Shown here: positions 7,600-14,672 of the stretch, one piece after another
How the letters are laid out: each line of letters starts with the position of its first letter
Numbering within the stretch: the first letter of the stretch is position 1
NCBI GenBank assembly: GCA_022570975.1
Contig: JACZYS010000021.1
Location: forward strand, 1 to 18,517
DNA: 18,517 nt
Source of the DNA: Candidatus Zixiibacteriota bacterium
GTDB lineage: Bacteria > Zixibacteria > MSB-5A5 > GN15 > FEB-12
Reading direction: 5' to 3'
Notes under the pieces: generated by a model
Seen by the model: only the letters and a program-made list of their open reading frames with translations
Database searches by the model: none
What the model was told of the DNA's origin: nothing
Position numbers and translations under genes: made by a program

Positions 7600-8685
7600 T
7601 TATTTCAACATGTTTACAGACTTAATCTGATATCTCCTGCTTATCTCATCTGACTCTTCTTTGGTTTTCGTAAATATAACTATATCATTTAAACTCATAT
7701 CTTTCAACAGGAAATCTCCTTTATGTCTGTATTCATACTCGCTTCTCCAATCAGTAAATTGTCCGACTGATTGAGTTAACCATTTTGAGTCGTCCGGAAA
7801 TTTACTTATCTGATTTTTTTGAACATAATGGACCTTAAAAATAGAGAGCTTCTCCGCTAACTTAGATTTAATTCCGATTCCATAAGGTTCCAAACTCATC
7901 TGGCAATATCTCTTGCGCCATCTCATCAGTTTTGCCGCCTTAGCAGGCACAAGACCTGAAAACGAAACCGTCTTTGTTTTATGAGGCATATTTTTGGAAG
8001 ATGAAATTATTGCTTTACGGTTAAGTATATTCTTTAATGTTTCAAATGCTCCTCTGGGATAACGGCTGTTGGACAGGATTGAAGAATAATAGTCAATCTC
8101 TTTTTCGGTGGGCCATTTCTGGTTTGCAGATCTGGTCCAGTGTATCAGATACTTTTGTGAAATCAAACTAATTTCCGGATTGATATCTTTTTCTTCAATT
8201 ACATAGGCCTGCCTCTTATTTACTGATTCAAACTCAGTCATAAAGTTTTTGTTAATTCTCTTCTGGTTAAACTTTAGTAATTCAGTCAAGGAACTTCGCT
8301 TGCGCAAAGAGATTGGCATTAATATGTCAGAGGACAGAATAACCGCCTTATCTCTCAGCCTCATACTATTTGCTTTATCTTTGTCAGGATAATAGAGTGG
8401 CTCAATGACAGAGAGTCTCTTATCAAGATTAAACTGTTTGTATATTTCTTCTTTAATAGAATTAATTTTTGTCTTATCCGGGAGGGGTAGTATTACCTTA
8501 ATCGGAATTTTATAAATCGAGGCCAGAGAAGTTACCAGCTCCCAGGTCTTCATTCCGACAGAAGAGCAGATAGAAAGATTCTGCATATAGATATATTCAG
8601 CTGCTTTACGGGCCTGTATGACCCAGTCTGAATCAGAGGATGGATGCATCCCCTGTCGAGAAATCAAAATTGCCGCATAACTCAT
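7600..8685 (-). CDS. Uncharacterised protein: Rossmann (SLOG/DprA-like) N-terminus, AbiGi/ART-like C-terminus
   Basis: I do not recognise a named family for this 361-residue cytoplasmic protein. Residues 1-135 read like an alternating alpha/beta Rossmann unit of the DprA/SLOG kind: an AILISR strand, SICSSVGMKTWELV (38-51), IPIKVILPLP (60-69), and RDKAVILSSDILMPISLRKRSSL (111-133), which resembles the nucleotide-pocket end of such folds. Residues 180-360 show LIHWTR (H182), VSFSG (240-244), EPYGIGI (266-272) and DWRSEYEYRHKGDF (312-325). This H / SFS / YGIGI / E-x-E-x-R series resembles AbiGi and DUF2971 proteins and, distantly, ADP-ribosyltransferase folds. Both assignments come from pattern memory only. 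The start has a strong ribosome site (GGGGGAG, 7 bases before the ATG). It is 82 bp downstream of the metal transporter operon on the same strand and convergent with the protease, with a 4-bp gap. Confidence 0.8.
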   Translation of the reverse strand: MSYAAILISRQGMHPSSDSDWVIQARKAAEYIYMQNLSICSSVGMKTWELVTSLASIYKIPIKVILPLPDKTKINSIKEEIYKQFNLDKRLSVIEPLYYPDKDKANSMRLRDKAVILSSDILMPISLRKRSSLTELLKFNQKRINKNFMTEFESVNKRQAYVIEEKDINPEISLISQKYLIHWTRSANQKWPTEKEIDYYSSILSNSRYPRGAFETLKNILNRKAIISSSKNMPHKTKTVSFSGLVPAKAAKLMRWRKRYCQMSLEPYGIGIKSKLAEKLSIFKVHYVQKNQISKFPDDSKWLTQSVGQFTDWRSEYEYRHKGDFLLKDMSLNDIVIFTKTKEESDEISRRYQIKSVNMLK

Positions 8686-8767
8686 CTTTATCTCCCCCTC
8701 TTAATTCAGCCCCATAATCCGGTGCCAAAGAGAATATACTCTGCAACACTGTCAGATTATGTCATGA

Positions 8768-9622
8768 CTATTGAGTCTGGATTCTCCCGGAGATAATTTT
8801 GTAAAAAAGAGCGATGACGAAGATAATACCACCAAAAACAGCCATAAACCCGGCAATTGAACTGTCAAAAATTACCGCTCCCTGAAATCCTCCAAGAGCG
8901 GAGAGAATGCCAACAACGGCAGTGAGAAAAAGCATTTTGATTAAATTATTGGTCAGCAAGTAAGCAACTGCTCCCGGAATTATGAGCATCGCCACAACCA
9001 AAATTGCTCCTACGGCTTCAAAAGAAGCAACAACTGTCAGGGCAACCATGGTCATCAGGAGGTAGTGCCATTTTTTAGTTGAAATACCGACCGACTCAGC
9101 AAACTCAGAATCAAAAGAAGTAATTTTTAACTGCTTGAAGAATGAAACGATAAAAATAATATTGGCCAATAACACTCCACCTAAAACCCAGACCGACCTC
9201 GGCCCCAGATCGGTTGAAGCGTAGATAAATCTGTCCCATGGTGTATAAGCAATTTCTCCATAAAGGACACAATCCTGATCAATATGAACGTCACCGGCAA
9301 ACAGAGTTAGTAATATAACTCCGACAGAGAAAAGAAAAGTGAAGACAATTCCAATCGATGCATCTTTATAAAGCAGTCCTGATTTGCTTAAGAGCTCGGT
9401 CAGGTAAGCAGTCAAGAGCCCCATTACGGTAGCGCCAATGAGCATGGGCAAAACGGAGTTGCTTGAGGTAATTATAAAAGCCAAAACCAGACCGGGCAAA
9501 ACAGAATGAGAGATGGCGTCTCCCAGCATGGCATTTTGTCTCAAAACCAAGAAGGCACCAATTAATCCACAACTGGTGGCAGCCAGAATGGCGGTGACAA
9601 TTATCCAAAAATCAGGACTCAT
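8768..9622 (-). CDS. troD: Metal ABC transporter permease (TroD/MntD-like)
   Basis: Second membrane subunit of the Mn/Zn/Fe(II) importer, about 284 residues with roughly nine hydrophobic helices. ABC-3 family marks are LRQNAMLGDAISHSVLPG near residues 26-43, the HIDQDCVLYGEI loop, FDSEFAESVGIS and the GAILVVAMLIIPGAVAYLL helix. An open frame reaches back to 9712, but homologues start near MSPDFWIIV, so I take the ATG at 9622. It has AGAGG six to seven bases upstream and overlaps the end of the preceding gene by 11 bp, a typical coupled arrangement. It lacks the C-terminal metallosensor found in its partner permease, so the two permeases form an asymmetric pair. Last gene of the tro-like operon. 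Confidence 0.92.
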   Translation of the reverse strand: MSPDFWIIVTAILAATSCGLIGAFLVLRQNAMLGDAISHSVLPGLVLAFIITSSNSVLPMLIGATVMGLLTAYLTELLSKSGLLYKDASIGIVFTFLFSVGVILLTLFAGDVHIDQDCVLYGEIAYTPWDRFIYASTDLGPRSVWVLGGVLLANIIFIVSFFKQLKITSFDSEFAESVGISTKKWHYLLMTMVALTVVASFEAVGAILVVAMLIIPGAVAYLLTNNLIKMLFLTAVVGILSALGGFQGAVIFDSSIAGFMAVFGGIIFVIALFYKIISGRIQTQ

Positions 9623-10937
9623 CGTTAGCCTCTTCATAGTCCAGATAGGGGATTTCCTGAAGGTGAGGATCAAAAAGAGGTTTGTCCAAAAGCAAGAGAA
9701 GCTCTTTTTCAACTTCCGGAGTTATGATATGCTCCATCTCTTCGGCATCACGGTGAACATGGTCCTGTGGTAAATCAAGATATCGGGTCAAGTATACTTC
9801 CCAAAGTCTGTGAAGTCTGATAATTCTGCTTCCCTCTTTAATGCCATCACGAGTTAGTTTATACATCGCCTCGTTTACTTCAATCAAGCCCTGCTTGCTT
9901 AAACCCCTCATGCCTCGTCTCAATTCTTTTGAAGTAAAAGACCACATTTGCATAATTTGGTCAAAGGGATAATATATATCCCACTTATTTCTTGACATGC
10001 TCTCTTTAAAGAGGACTTTTAAAATATGCTCTCTGGTCATTTTTTTTCTATTTCTTAGATGGACCCGTAATCTGCTTAAGGCTCCCCTTCCGGGAGCCGC
10101 AATAACAGAGAAAAACAGAATGAAAGAAGCCACAATTACCATCCAGGGTCCGGTTGGAAGATGGGGTGCCAGAAAAGAAATATATGCACCGCTGATTCCG
10201 GAGATGGTGCCAAAAAATACAGCCAGCATTATCATTCTGGAAAGCCGCTGGGTCCATTGCCTGGCCGCCGCCGCCGGAATTATTAAAATGGCAGCCATCA
10301 AAACAACTCCCACAATCTGAAGACCGATTGCAACGGTTACAACTAAAAGGGTGGAAGATAAAAGATTTAACCAGCCGGTTGAAAAACCCAATGACGAAGC
10401 AAATTCCGGGTCAAAGGTGAAAACTTTTAGTTTATAATAATAAGCAACAACCAGCACTGTCAAAAGAAGAGTCAACAGAGCTAAGATGTATAAATCTGAT
10501 TTACTGATAAGAGCCGCCTGTCCAAACAGAAACTTATCCAATCCGGACTGGTTGCCGGAACCGCTTTTTTGAATGGCGGTTAAGATAACAATCCCCAAAC
10601 CAAAAAATACCGATAGGACAATCCCCAGAGCAGCATCCAATTTTATTTTTGTCCGGCTAATGATATAGTTAACGCAGAGCGCTCCCAGCCATCCGGTTAG
10701 TCCGGCACCCAAAAGAAGCATCAGCTGGTCTTTTCTACCAATAATTAAAAATGCCAGTCCGATTCCCGGCAATGTTGAGTGGGCAACGGTATCACTTAAA
10801 AGGGAGCGTCTTTGGAGATAAGTAAAAGAGCCTATTCCGCCAGAAATTCCACCCAGCAGGACTGAACCGGCTAAAACATATCTAACGTTGGCATCAACCA
10901 ACGAAAAAAAGCGAACTGTCTGTTCCCAAAAGTCCAT
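9612..10937 (-). CDS. troC: Metal ABC transporter permease fused to a DtxR-like metal-sensing domain (TroC/MntC-like)
   Basis: Residues 1-285 are an ABC-3 permease (RRSLLSDTVAHSTLPGIGLAF at 43-63, FDPEFASSLGFS, VVLMAAILIIPAAAAR). From about 300 the cytoplasmic tail is a DtxR/MntR-type module: a winged helix (300-370, recognition region FTSKELRRGMRGLSKQGLIE) and the metal-binding/dimerisation segment HRLWEVYL ... DHVHRDAEEMEHIITPEVEKEL ... LDKPLFDPH. Against DtxR, the ancillary-site residues align with H376, E380 and H395, and the primary-site residues with E399, E402 and H403, with H304 near the Met10 position. The sensor thus looks intact. Normal ABC-3 permeases end near 280 residues. Such fusions occur in Bacteroidetes/Chlorobi relatives. 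It may gate transport, bind DNA, or only bind metal; this is undecided. It lies 17 bp after the ATPase gene and overlaps troD. Confidence 0.92.
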   Translation of the reverse strand: MDFWEQTVRFFSLVDANVRYVLAGSVLLGGISGGIGSFTYLQRRSLLSDTVAHSTLPGIGLAFLIIGRKDQLMLLLGAGLTGWLGALCVNYIISRTKIKLDAALGIVLSVFFGLGIVILTAIQKSGSGNQSGLDKFLFGQAALISKSDLYILALLTLLLTVLVVAYYYKLKVFTFDPEFASSLGFSTGWLNLLSSTLLVVTVAIGLQIVGVVLMAAILIIPAAAARQWTQRLSRMIMLAVFFGTISGISGAYISFLAPHLPTGPWMVIVASFILFFSVIAAPGRGALSRLRVHLRNRKKMTREHILKVLFKESMSRNKWDIYYPFDQIMQMWSFTSKELRRGMRGLSKQGLIEVNEAMYKLTRDGIKEGSRIIRLHRLWEVYLTRYLDLPQDHVHRDAEEMEHIITPEVEKELLLLLDKPLFDPHLQEIPYLDYEEANDES

Positions 10938-10954
10938 GTATGATTCAATTCAAG

Positions 10955-11722
10955 TTATTGGGCAACTTTTTCAGCCATCTCAGACAGCAAATTAAGTTTC
11001 CCGCCATATGTAATTTTCAAATTTTCATTATTAAAGACTTCATCAACCGGGCCAAATTTTACCATTCTCAAATTGAGCATCATCACCCAGTCAAAATAAT
11101 CAGCAACGGTATGTAAATCATGGTGAACTACAATCACCGTTTTATTCTGTTCTTTTAGCTCCTTAAGAAGTTCTATAATTGCCAGCTCAGTAGAAGCATC
11201 TACACCGGCCAGAGGCTCATCCATCAAATAAATTTCTGAATTTTGTGTCAAAGCCCTGGCCAAAAAGACACGCTGTTGTTGTCCGCCTGATAACTGGCTT
11301 ATCTGTCTTTCTGCATAGTCAGACATGCCAAGACGGTCCAAACTCTGACGGGCAATTTCAATATCTTCTTTTTTAAGCCGTCCGAACAAAGATAGGTTGT
11401 TATACCTGCCCATGGTCACGACATCCAAAGCAGAAGTAGGGAAATCCCAATCAACAGATTCTCTCTGAGGAACATATGCAATTTGGTTATTTTTCTTATT
11501 TAACGGTTTGCCGTATACTTTTACAAATCCGGATACCAATGGGAGCAGTCCCATTATTGCTTTTAGCAGGGTAGATTTACCGGCGCCGTTGGGGCCAATC
11601 ATTCCGATAAGCTTCCCTTTGGGGATAGAGAAATCTATATCCCATAAGACCGGTTTCTTCCGGTAGGCAACAGTCAAATCATGAACTTCAATGGGAGGAT
11701 GCTCGTTCATATTCTTTTCCAT
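10955..11722 (-). CDS. troB: Metal ABC transporter ATP-binding protein (TroB/MntB-like)
   Basis: This 255-residue ATPase energises the importer at the inner face of the membrane. Walker A is GPNGAGKST (43-51), Q-loop Q86 in YVPQRESVDWDFP (a sequence typical of Mn/Zn ATPases), signature LSGGQQQR (144-151), Walker B IYLMDEP (164-170, E169), D-loop AGVDA, and H-loop H201 in VVHHD. Length is normal for the family. The first ATG (11722) overlaps the preceding gene by 35 bp and has no ribosome site. The ATG four codons later (11710) has GGAAAAG upstream and agrees better with the usual start of homologues, so it may be the real one. It is translationally coupled to the binding-protein gene. Confidence 0.95.
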   Translation of the reverse strand: MEKNMNEHPPIEVHDLTVAYRKKPVLWDIDFSIPKGKLIGMIGPNGAGKSTLLKAIMGLLPLVSGFVKVYGKPLNKKNNQIAYVPQRESVDWDFPTSALDVVTMGRYNNLSLFGRLKKEDIEIARQSLDRLGMSDYAERQISQLSGGQQQRVFLARALTQNSEIYLMDEPLAGVDASTELAIIELLKELKEQNKTVIVVHHDLHTVADYFDWVMMLNLRMVKFGPVDEVFNNENLKITYGGKLNLLSEMAEKVAQ

Positions 11723-12725
11723 ATTTTAAGGCATTTACAATAGTGTTTATGTTGTAACGAACCATGCCAAGAAAATTATCTTCGCTGGTTCCTTTGGTTC
11801 CCATTGCATCTGAAAACAGAGTTCCACCAATCCTAATATTGTGGCCTCTTGCCTGACAGCCTTCAACAACGGATTCAATTGCTTTTGGAGAAACAGAGCT
11901 TTCCGCAAAAACAGCTTTGATTTTTCTTTCGGTTAAGAGGTCAATCATTTTTGTAATATCATACAAGCCCGCTTCTGTAACTGTAGAAATCCCTTGCACT
12001 CCGAGCACTTCCATGTCATATGCAAGTCCAAAATACCCAAAAGCATCATGAGCGGTCACCATCACTCTCTGGTCATCAGCGATACTCTCAATCTGCTCTT
12101 TTACCCAGAGATTTAAGACATCCAAAGAGTCTAGGTAATCATTGAGATTCTTTTTATAATACTCTTCGTTTTTTGGATCAGCCAAACAAAGTTCCGCGGC
12201 AATTTCATTTACAACCGTTCTCCACATTGATACATCAAACCAGACATGAGGATCAGGATGACCTTTAAAAGCGCTCGGGTAACGGAGAAGAGAATCCGCG
12301 ATAGTTTCAGCCACGGCGGCAGTCTGTTTGATGGAAGACATCCGGGCAAAAATATCGGTAACTTTTGCCTCAAGATTCAAACCGTTATATAAAATTAATT
12401 CAGCCTCACTTATTTTGTCGATATCACTCTTAGTGGCCTTATATAGATGGGGGTCAACTCCCGGACCCATCATGCTATAAAGAGAAACGGAGTCACCGGC
12501 AATTTCTAAAACAGCGTCAGCTATCATACTTGTTGTAGCTACAACTTTTAGTCTGTTGTCTGCAGTTTTATATTCTGCTCCACCGGTCTCTGAGGCACAG
12601 GAAGTGAAAAAAGCCGAAACTGATAACAGTAATATGAACGAAAAGACAATTTTTATAGAAACCATAACTCTTTCCATATTACTAAAGGATGATTTTAGAT
12701 GGTCTGGTAGAGATGATGTCAGCAT
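11688..12725 (-). CDS. troA: Metal-binding lipoprotein of the ABC importer (TroA/ZnuA/MntA family)
   Basis: This periplasmic solute-binding lipoprotein captures Mn/Zn/Fe. A hydrophobic segment ends in a lipobox FTSC with lipidated C43 (counted from 12725). The cluster A-I ligand set is complete: H93 (PGVDPHLYKAT), H160 (DPHVWFD), H226 (TAHDAFGYF) and D306 (LFSDAMG). The runs MMGPGVDPHLYKAT, ILYNGLNLEAKV and TAHDAFGYF are strikingly like Treponema TroA. A His at the third position, as in TroA and ZnuA, rather than the Glu of MntC/PsaA, leaves Zn or mixed Zn/Mn specificity open. The ATG at 12725 has a strong GGAGGG eight bases upstream, inside the end of the regulator gene. The ATG at 12665 (MVSIKIVF) has GGAAAGAG and would give a more usual signal peptide. 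Both are plausible. Confidence 0.95.
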   Translation of the reverse strand: MLTSSLPDHLKSSFSNMERVMVSIKIVFSFILLLSVSAFFTSCASETGGAEYKTADNRLKVVATTSMIADAVLEIAGDSVSLYSMMGPGVDPHLYKATKSDIDKISEAELILYNGLNLEAKVTDIFARMSSIKQTAAVAETIADSLLRYPSAFKGHPDPHVWFDVSMWRTVVNEIAAELCLADPKNEEYYKKNLNDYLDSLDVLNLWVKEQIESIADDQRVMVTAHDAFGYFGLAYDMEVLGVQGISTVTEAGLYDITKMIDLLTERKIKAVFAESSVSPKAIESVVEGCQARGHNIRIGGTLFSDAMGTKGTSEDNFLGMVRYNINTIVNALKYGKEYERASSH

Positions 12726-12728
12726 AAA

Positions 12729-13214
12729 TCAAGCCCTCCAGCCCGGCACTTTTTCACAGGAAAGATTCTTAAATTGTTCCTGCCCCCGGTGCCTTTTTGT
12801 TCTAAATTTTATGAAGACTTCTTTTTCTTTCTCACTTAAGCTGTTATAGTATTCCAAAAACTCATGCAGTCGCTGGGCAGTTTTTTTAGATAGGCAGTGC
12901 TCAATCTGACAGATATCAGATGTTGCCGTTTTCTTGTTTAGACCAAGAATATTTGTAAAAAACTGAAATAGGTCTTTGTGCAAATGAACCATTTCCAGAG
13001 CCATGGCTTGACCTGTTTTGGTAAGGGAAACCTCGCCGTGCTGCTTGTGGTTAACATATCCTTTGGTTTTGAGCTTTTGAACGGTTCTGCTCACCGTAGG
13101 CAGGCGTGTTTCCAGACTTTTGGCTATATCAGTTATTCTGACAGAGTTTTCGTTTTTTTCTGAAGAGAGTCTGAAAATTATCTCCAGATAATCTTGCTGA
13201 ACAGCGGTAATCAT
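12729..13214 (-). CDS. DtxR/MntR-family metalloregulator of the importer operon
   Basis: This 161-residue transcriptional regulator heads the importer operon and presumably represses it when metal is bound. A winged helix covers about residues 1-70 (ITDIAKSLETRLPTVSRTVQKLKTKGYV), followed by the dimerisation/metal domain, with no SH3-like tail, as in MntR. Aligned to MntR, D8 (QQDYLEII), E11, H79, E105 and H106 match metal ligands. The position of MntR Glu99 is Cys102, as in DtxR (SDICQIEHCLS). The site is therefore a MntR/DtxR hybrid. AAAGGA six bases before the ATG is a good ribosome site. A tandem palindromic operator lies 24 bp upstream (13238-13265), implying autoregulation together with troABCD. 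It could equally be called troR or mntR. Confidence 0.92.
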   Translation of the reverse strand: MITAVQQDYLEIIFRLSSEKNENSVRITDIAKSLETRLPTVSRTVQKLKTKGYVNHKQHGEVSLTKTGQAMALEMVHLHKDLFQFFTNILGLNKKTATSDICQIEHCLSKKTAQRLHEFLEYYNSLSEKEKEVFIKFRTKRHRGQEQFKNLSCEKVPGWRA

Positions 13215-13237
13215 TTATATCCTTTCTATCAATATTG

Positions 13238-13265
13238 TTACCTTAGGGTAATTACCTGAAGGTAA
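13238..13265. promoter_or_regulatory. Tandem dyad operator, probably for the DtxR/MntR-family regulator
   Basis: Two 14-bp inverted repeats abut exactly: TTACCTTAGGGTAA (13238-13251) and TTACCTGAAGGTAA (13252-13265). Each has TTACC/GGTAA arms and a 4-bp spacer. The junction itself is a perfect palindrome, GGTAATTACC (13247-13256), and a further GGTAATTAC (13261-13269) extends the 14-bp period. The site lies 24 bp upstream of the regulator's ATG and 79 bp upstream of the divergent beta-helix gene, so one operator could control both. The dyad form fits the DtxR/MntR family; binding is inferred. Confidence 0.72.
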
Positions 13266-13310
13266 TTACTTTGTTTGGCATGTCAAGAGATTTTATTGTG
13301 AATTCAGTTC

Positions 13311-13339
13311 TTGATAAGAAATAGAATATTGACTATGAT
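13311..13339 (+). promoter_or_regulatory. Candidate promoter of the beta-helix gene
   Basis: TTGATA (13311-13316), 17-bp spacer, TATGAT (13334-13339). The -10 ends five bases before the ATG at 13345, so transcription would begin at or next to the start codon, giving a leaderless or nearly leaderless mRNA. No Shine-Dalgarno is present, which is consistent. Confidence 0.45.
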
Positions 13340-13344
13340 TAAGT

Positions 13345-14538
13345 ATGGACAAAATACTTTGTATCTTGCTTATATCAATACTTGTAACTTCAGCCAATTC
13401 CAGCACAGTTTATGTTAAGCCGGGGGACAATTTTCAGGAGATTATTGATTCTGCAGAAAATAATGACACATTAATAATTGCCAAACATAGTTTTGAAGCA
13501 AAAAAAACAGCATATATCGACCCTCTTTGCGGCAACTGCCTTGAAGCGAAAACTGAGGTTTCCGCCTCATATGGATTTCTCCTCAGAGGAAAATCACTGG
13601 TCATCATTGGCGAAGACAAAGACAGTTCAATTTTGATTACCAATGCCGGTTATGGCTTTTTCATAGACAATTCACCAAACTTAATTATCAGGAACATTAC
13701 CATAACAGGAGGCAAGAGAGATTTGGATGGTAACGCCACCGATGCTGCTATTGTTGTCAGAAATTCTAAAGTTCTGATTGAAAACGTTCTCATTAAAGAT
13801 AATGATCACCGCGAGGATTCGGTAGTTGTTGGTATCGGCGGAATCTTTGGAAGGGAAAAAGCTGAGCTTTATATTCACAACTGTCAAATAATAAACGGAG
13901 GATGGGATGGTATAGCCTTATACAGAGGTGCAACTGCAACAATAACTGATTGTCTTATCAAAGATGGCCGTGGTGCCGGAATAGGGGTAACCTGGGATGC
14001 AACTTGTATAGCCCTTAGAAATGAAATAACCGGTTTTTGGAAAGGGATAGGAGCCTTTGGCACCACCTGGGTAATTTGCAATAATAATCTGGTGCATAAT
14101 AATCTGGGTTGGGGAATAATTGCAACCGGCAACTCTTTTATGGATATATCAAACAATGTCGTCAACAACAATGGCAACTGCGGAATCGCTCCCTGGTCAA
14201 TGGAGTGCAAGGGAAGAATTGTTAACAATATTGTGACTAACAATGGCTGGAGAAAAGAATGGGTCTGCCCCTGTGTAGGAATCTGGAATAATGGCAACTG
14301 GGAAAACTGGCAGTTTGCATTCAATATTGTTTGGAACAACAAAGAGGGAGAATACCGCGAAATTGATGATCAATCCGGAGTAAACGGAAATTTAAATTTA
14401 GACCCTCTATATTCTGACTCAATTTATTTCAATCTTTTGGAAAACTCTCCGGCACTCAATTCGGGAGATTCTTCGCTATACAATAAAGACGGCAGCCGCT
14501 CCCATATAGGCATAACCGGCGGAGCCCACGCCAGGTAA
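13345..14538 (+). CDS. Secreted right-handed parallel beta-helix protein (NosD / pectate-lyase fold)
   Basis: The 397-residue product starts with a signal peptide (MDKILCILLISILVTSANS). It then has the usual opening of this fold, TVYVKPGDNFQEIIDSAENNDTLIIA, followed from about residue 105 by repeated parallel beta-helix coils of 22-25 residues (LIIRNITITGG, VLIENVLIKDN, LYIHNCQIINGGWDGIALY, ATITDCLIKDGRGAGIGV, CNNNLVHNNLGWGIIATG, DISNNVVNNNGNCGIAP, RIVNNIVTNNGW). It ends with the typical NLDPLYSD ... SPALNSGD ... SHIGITGG closure. Such proteins bind or cleave carbohydrates; no lyase or hydrolase residues can be named here, so function is open. It is divergent from the metal importer operon and faces the same operator, so it may respond to metal. 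CGNC and CPC motifs are present; metal binding is only a guess. It lacks a type IX-type C-terminus and a lipobox. Confidence 0.85.
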   Translation: MDKILCILLISILVTSANSSTVYVKPGDNFQEIIDSAENNDTLIIAKHSFEAKKTAYIDPLCGNCLEAKTEVSASYGFLLRGKSLVIIGEDKDSSILITNAGYGFFIDNSPNLIIRNITITGGKRDLDGNATDAAIVVRNSKVLIENVLIKDNDHREDSVVVGIGGIFGREKAELYIHNCQIINGGWDGIALYRGATATITDCLIKDGRGAGIGVTWDATCIALRNEITGFWKGIGAFGTTWVICNNNLVHNNLGWGIIATGNSFMDISNNVVNNNGNCGIAPWSMECKGRIVNNIVTNNGWRKEWVCPCVGIWNNGNWENWQFAFNIVWNNKEGEYREIDDQSGVNGNLNLDPLYSDSIYFNLLENSPALNSGDSSLYNKDGSRSHIGITGGAHAR

Positions 14539-14585
14539 AACAGCCTTTTTTGCCTTTTTTATATTGCTCAAAAATCATACAGTCA

Positions 14586-14606
14586 AATTACCCAAAAACG
14601 GTAATT
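14586..14606. promoter_or_regulatory. Inverted repeat between beta-helix and lipoprotein genes (weak terminator or operator)
   Basis: AATTACC (14586-14592) and GGTAATT (14600-14606) pair perfectly around a 7-base loop, followed by CTCTTTT. It could be a weak terminator for the beta-helix gene or a protein-binding dyad for the next gene. Its arms contain the same TTACC/GGTAA as the operator at 13238, but the spacer is 7 rather than 4 bp. Confidence 0.35.
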
Positions 14607-14672
14607 CTCTTTTAATCATTTCCGATAATAATTAAAATCGTTAGAACTAATCAATTTTAAAGGGAGTTAAAG

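Noticed and set aside
8738..8755. Near-palindrome AGAGAATATACTCT downstream of the importer operon
   Set aside because: Imperfect, AT-rich, no T-tract in the right place; not supportable as terminator or operator.
9623..9712. Longer start for the second permease (30 extra residues)
   Set aside because: The extension lies inside the metallosensor coding region of the preceding gene, is not typical of the family, and the start at 9622 has a good ribosome site.
13884..14342. Minus-strand ORF of 152 codons
   Set aside because: It is a low-complexity shadow opposite the beta-helix coils, rich in Leu/Pro/Ile, without a ribosome site.
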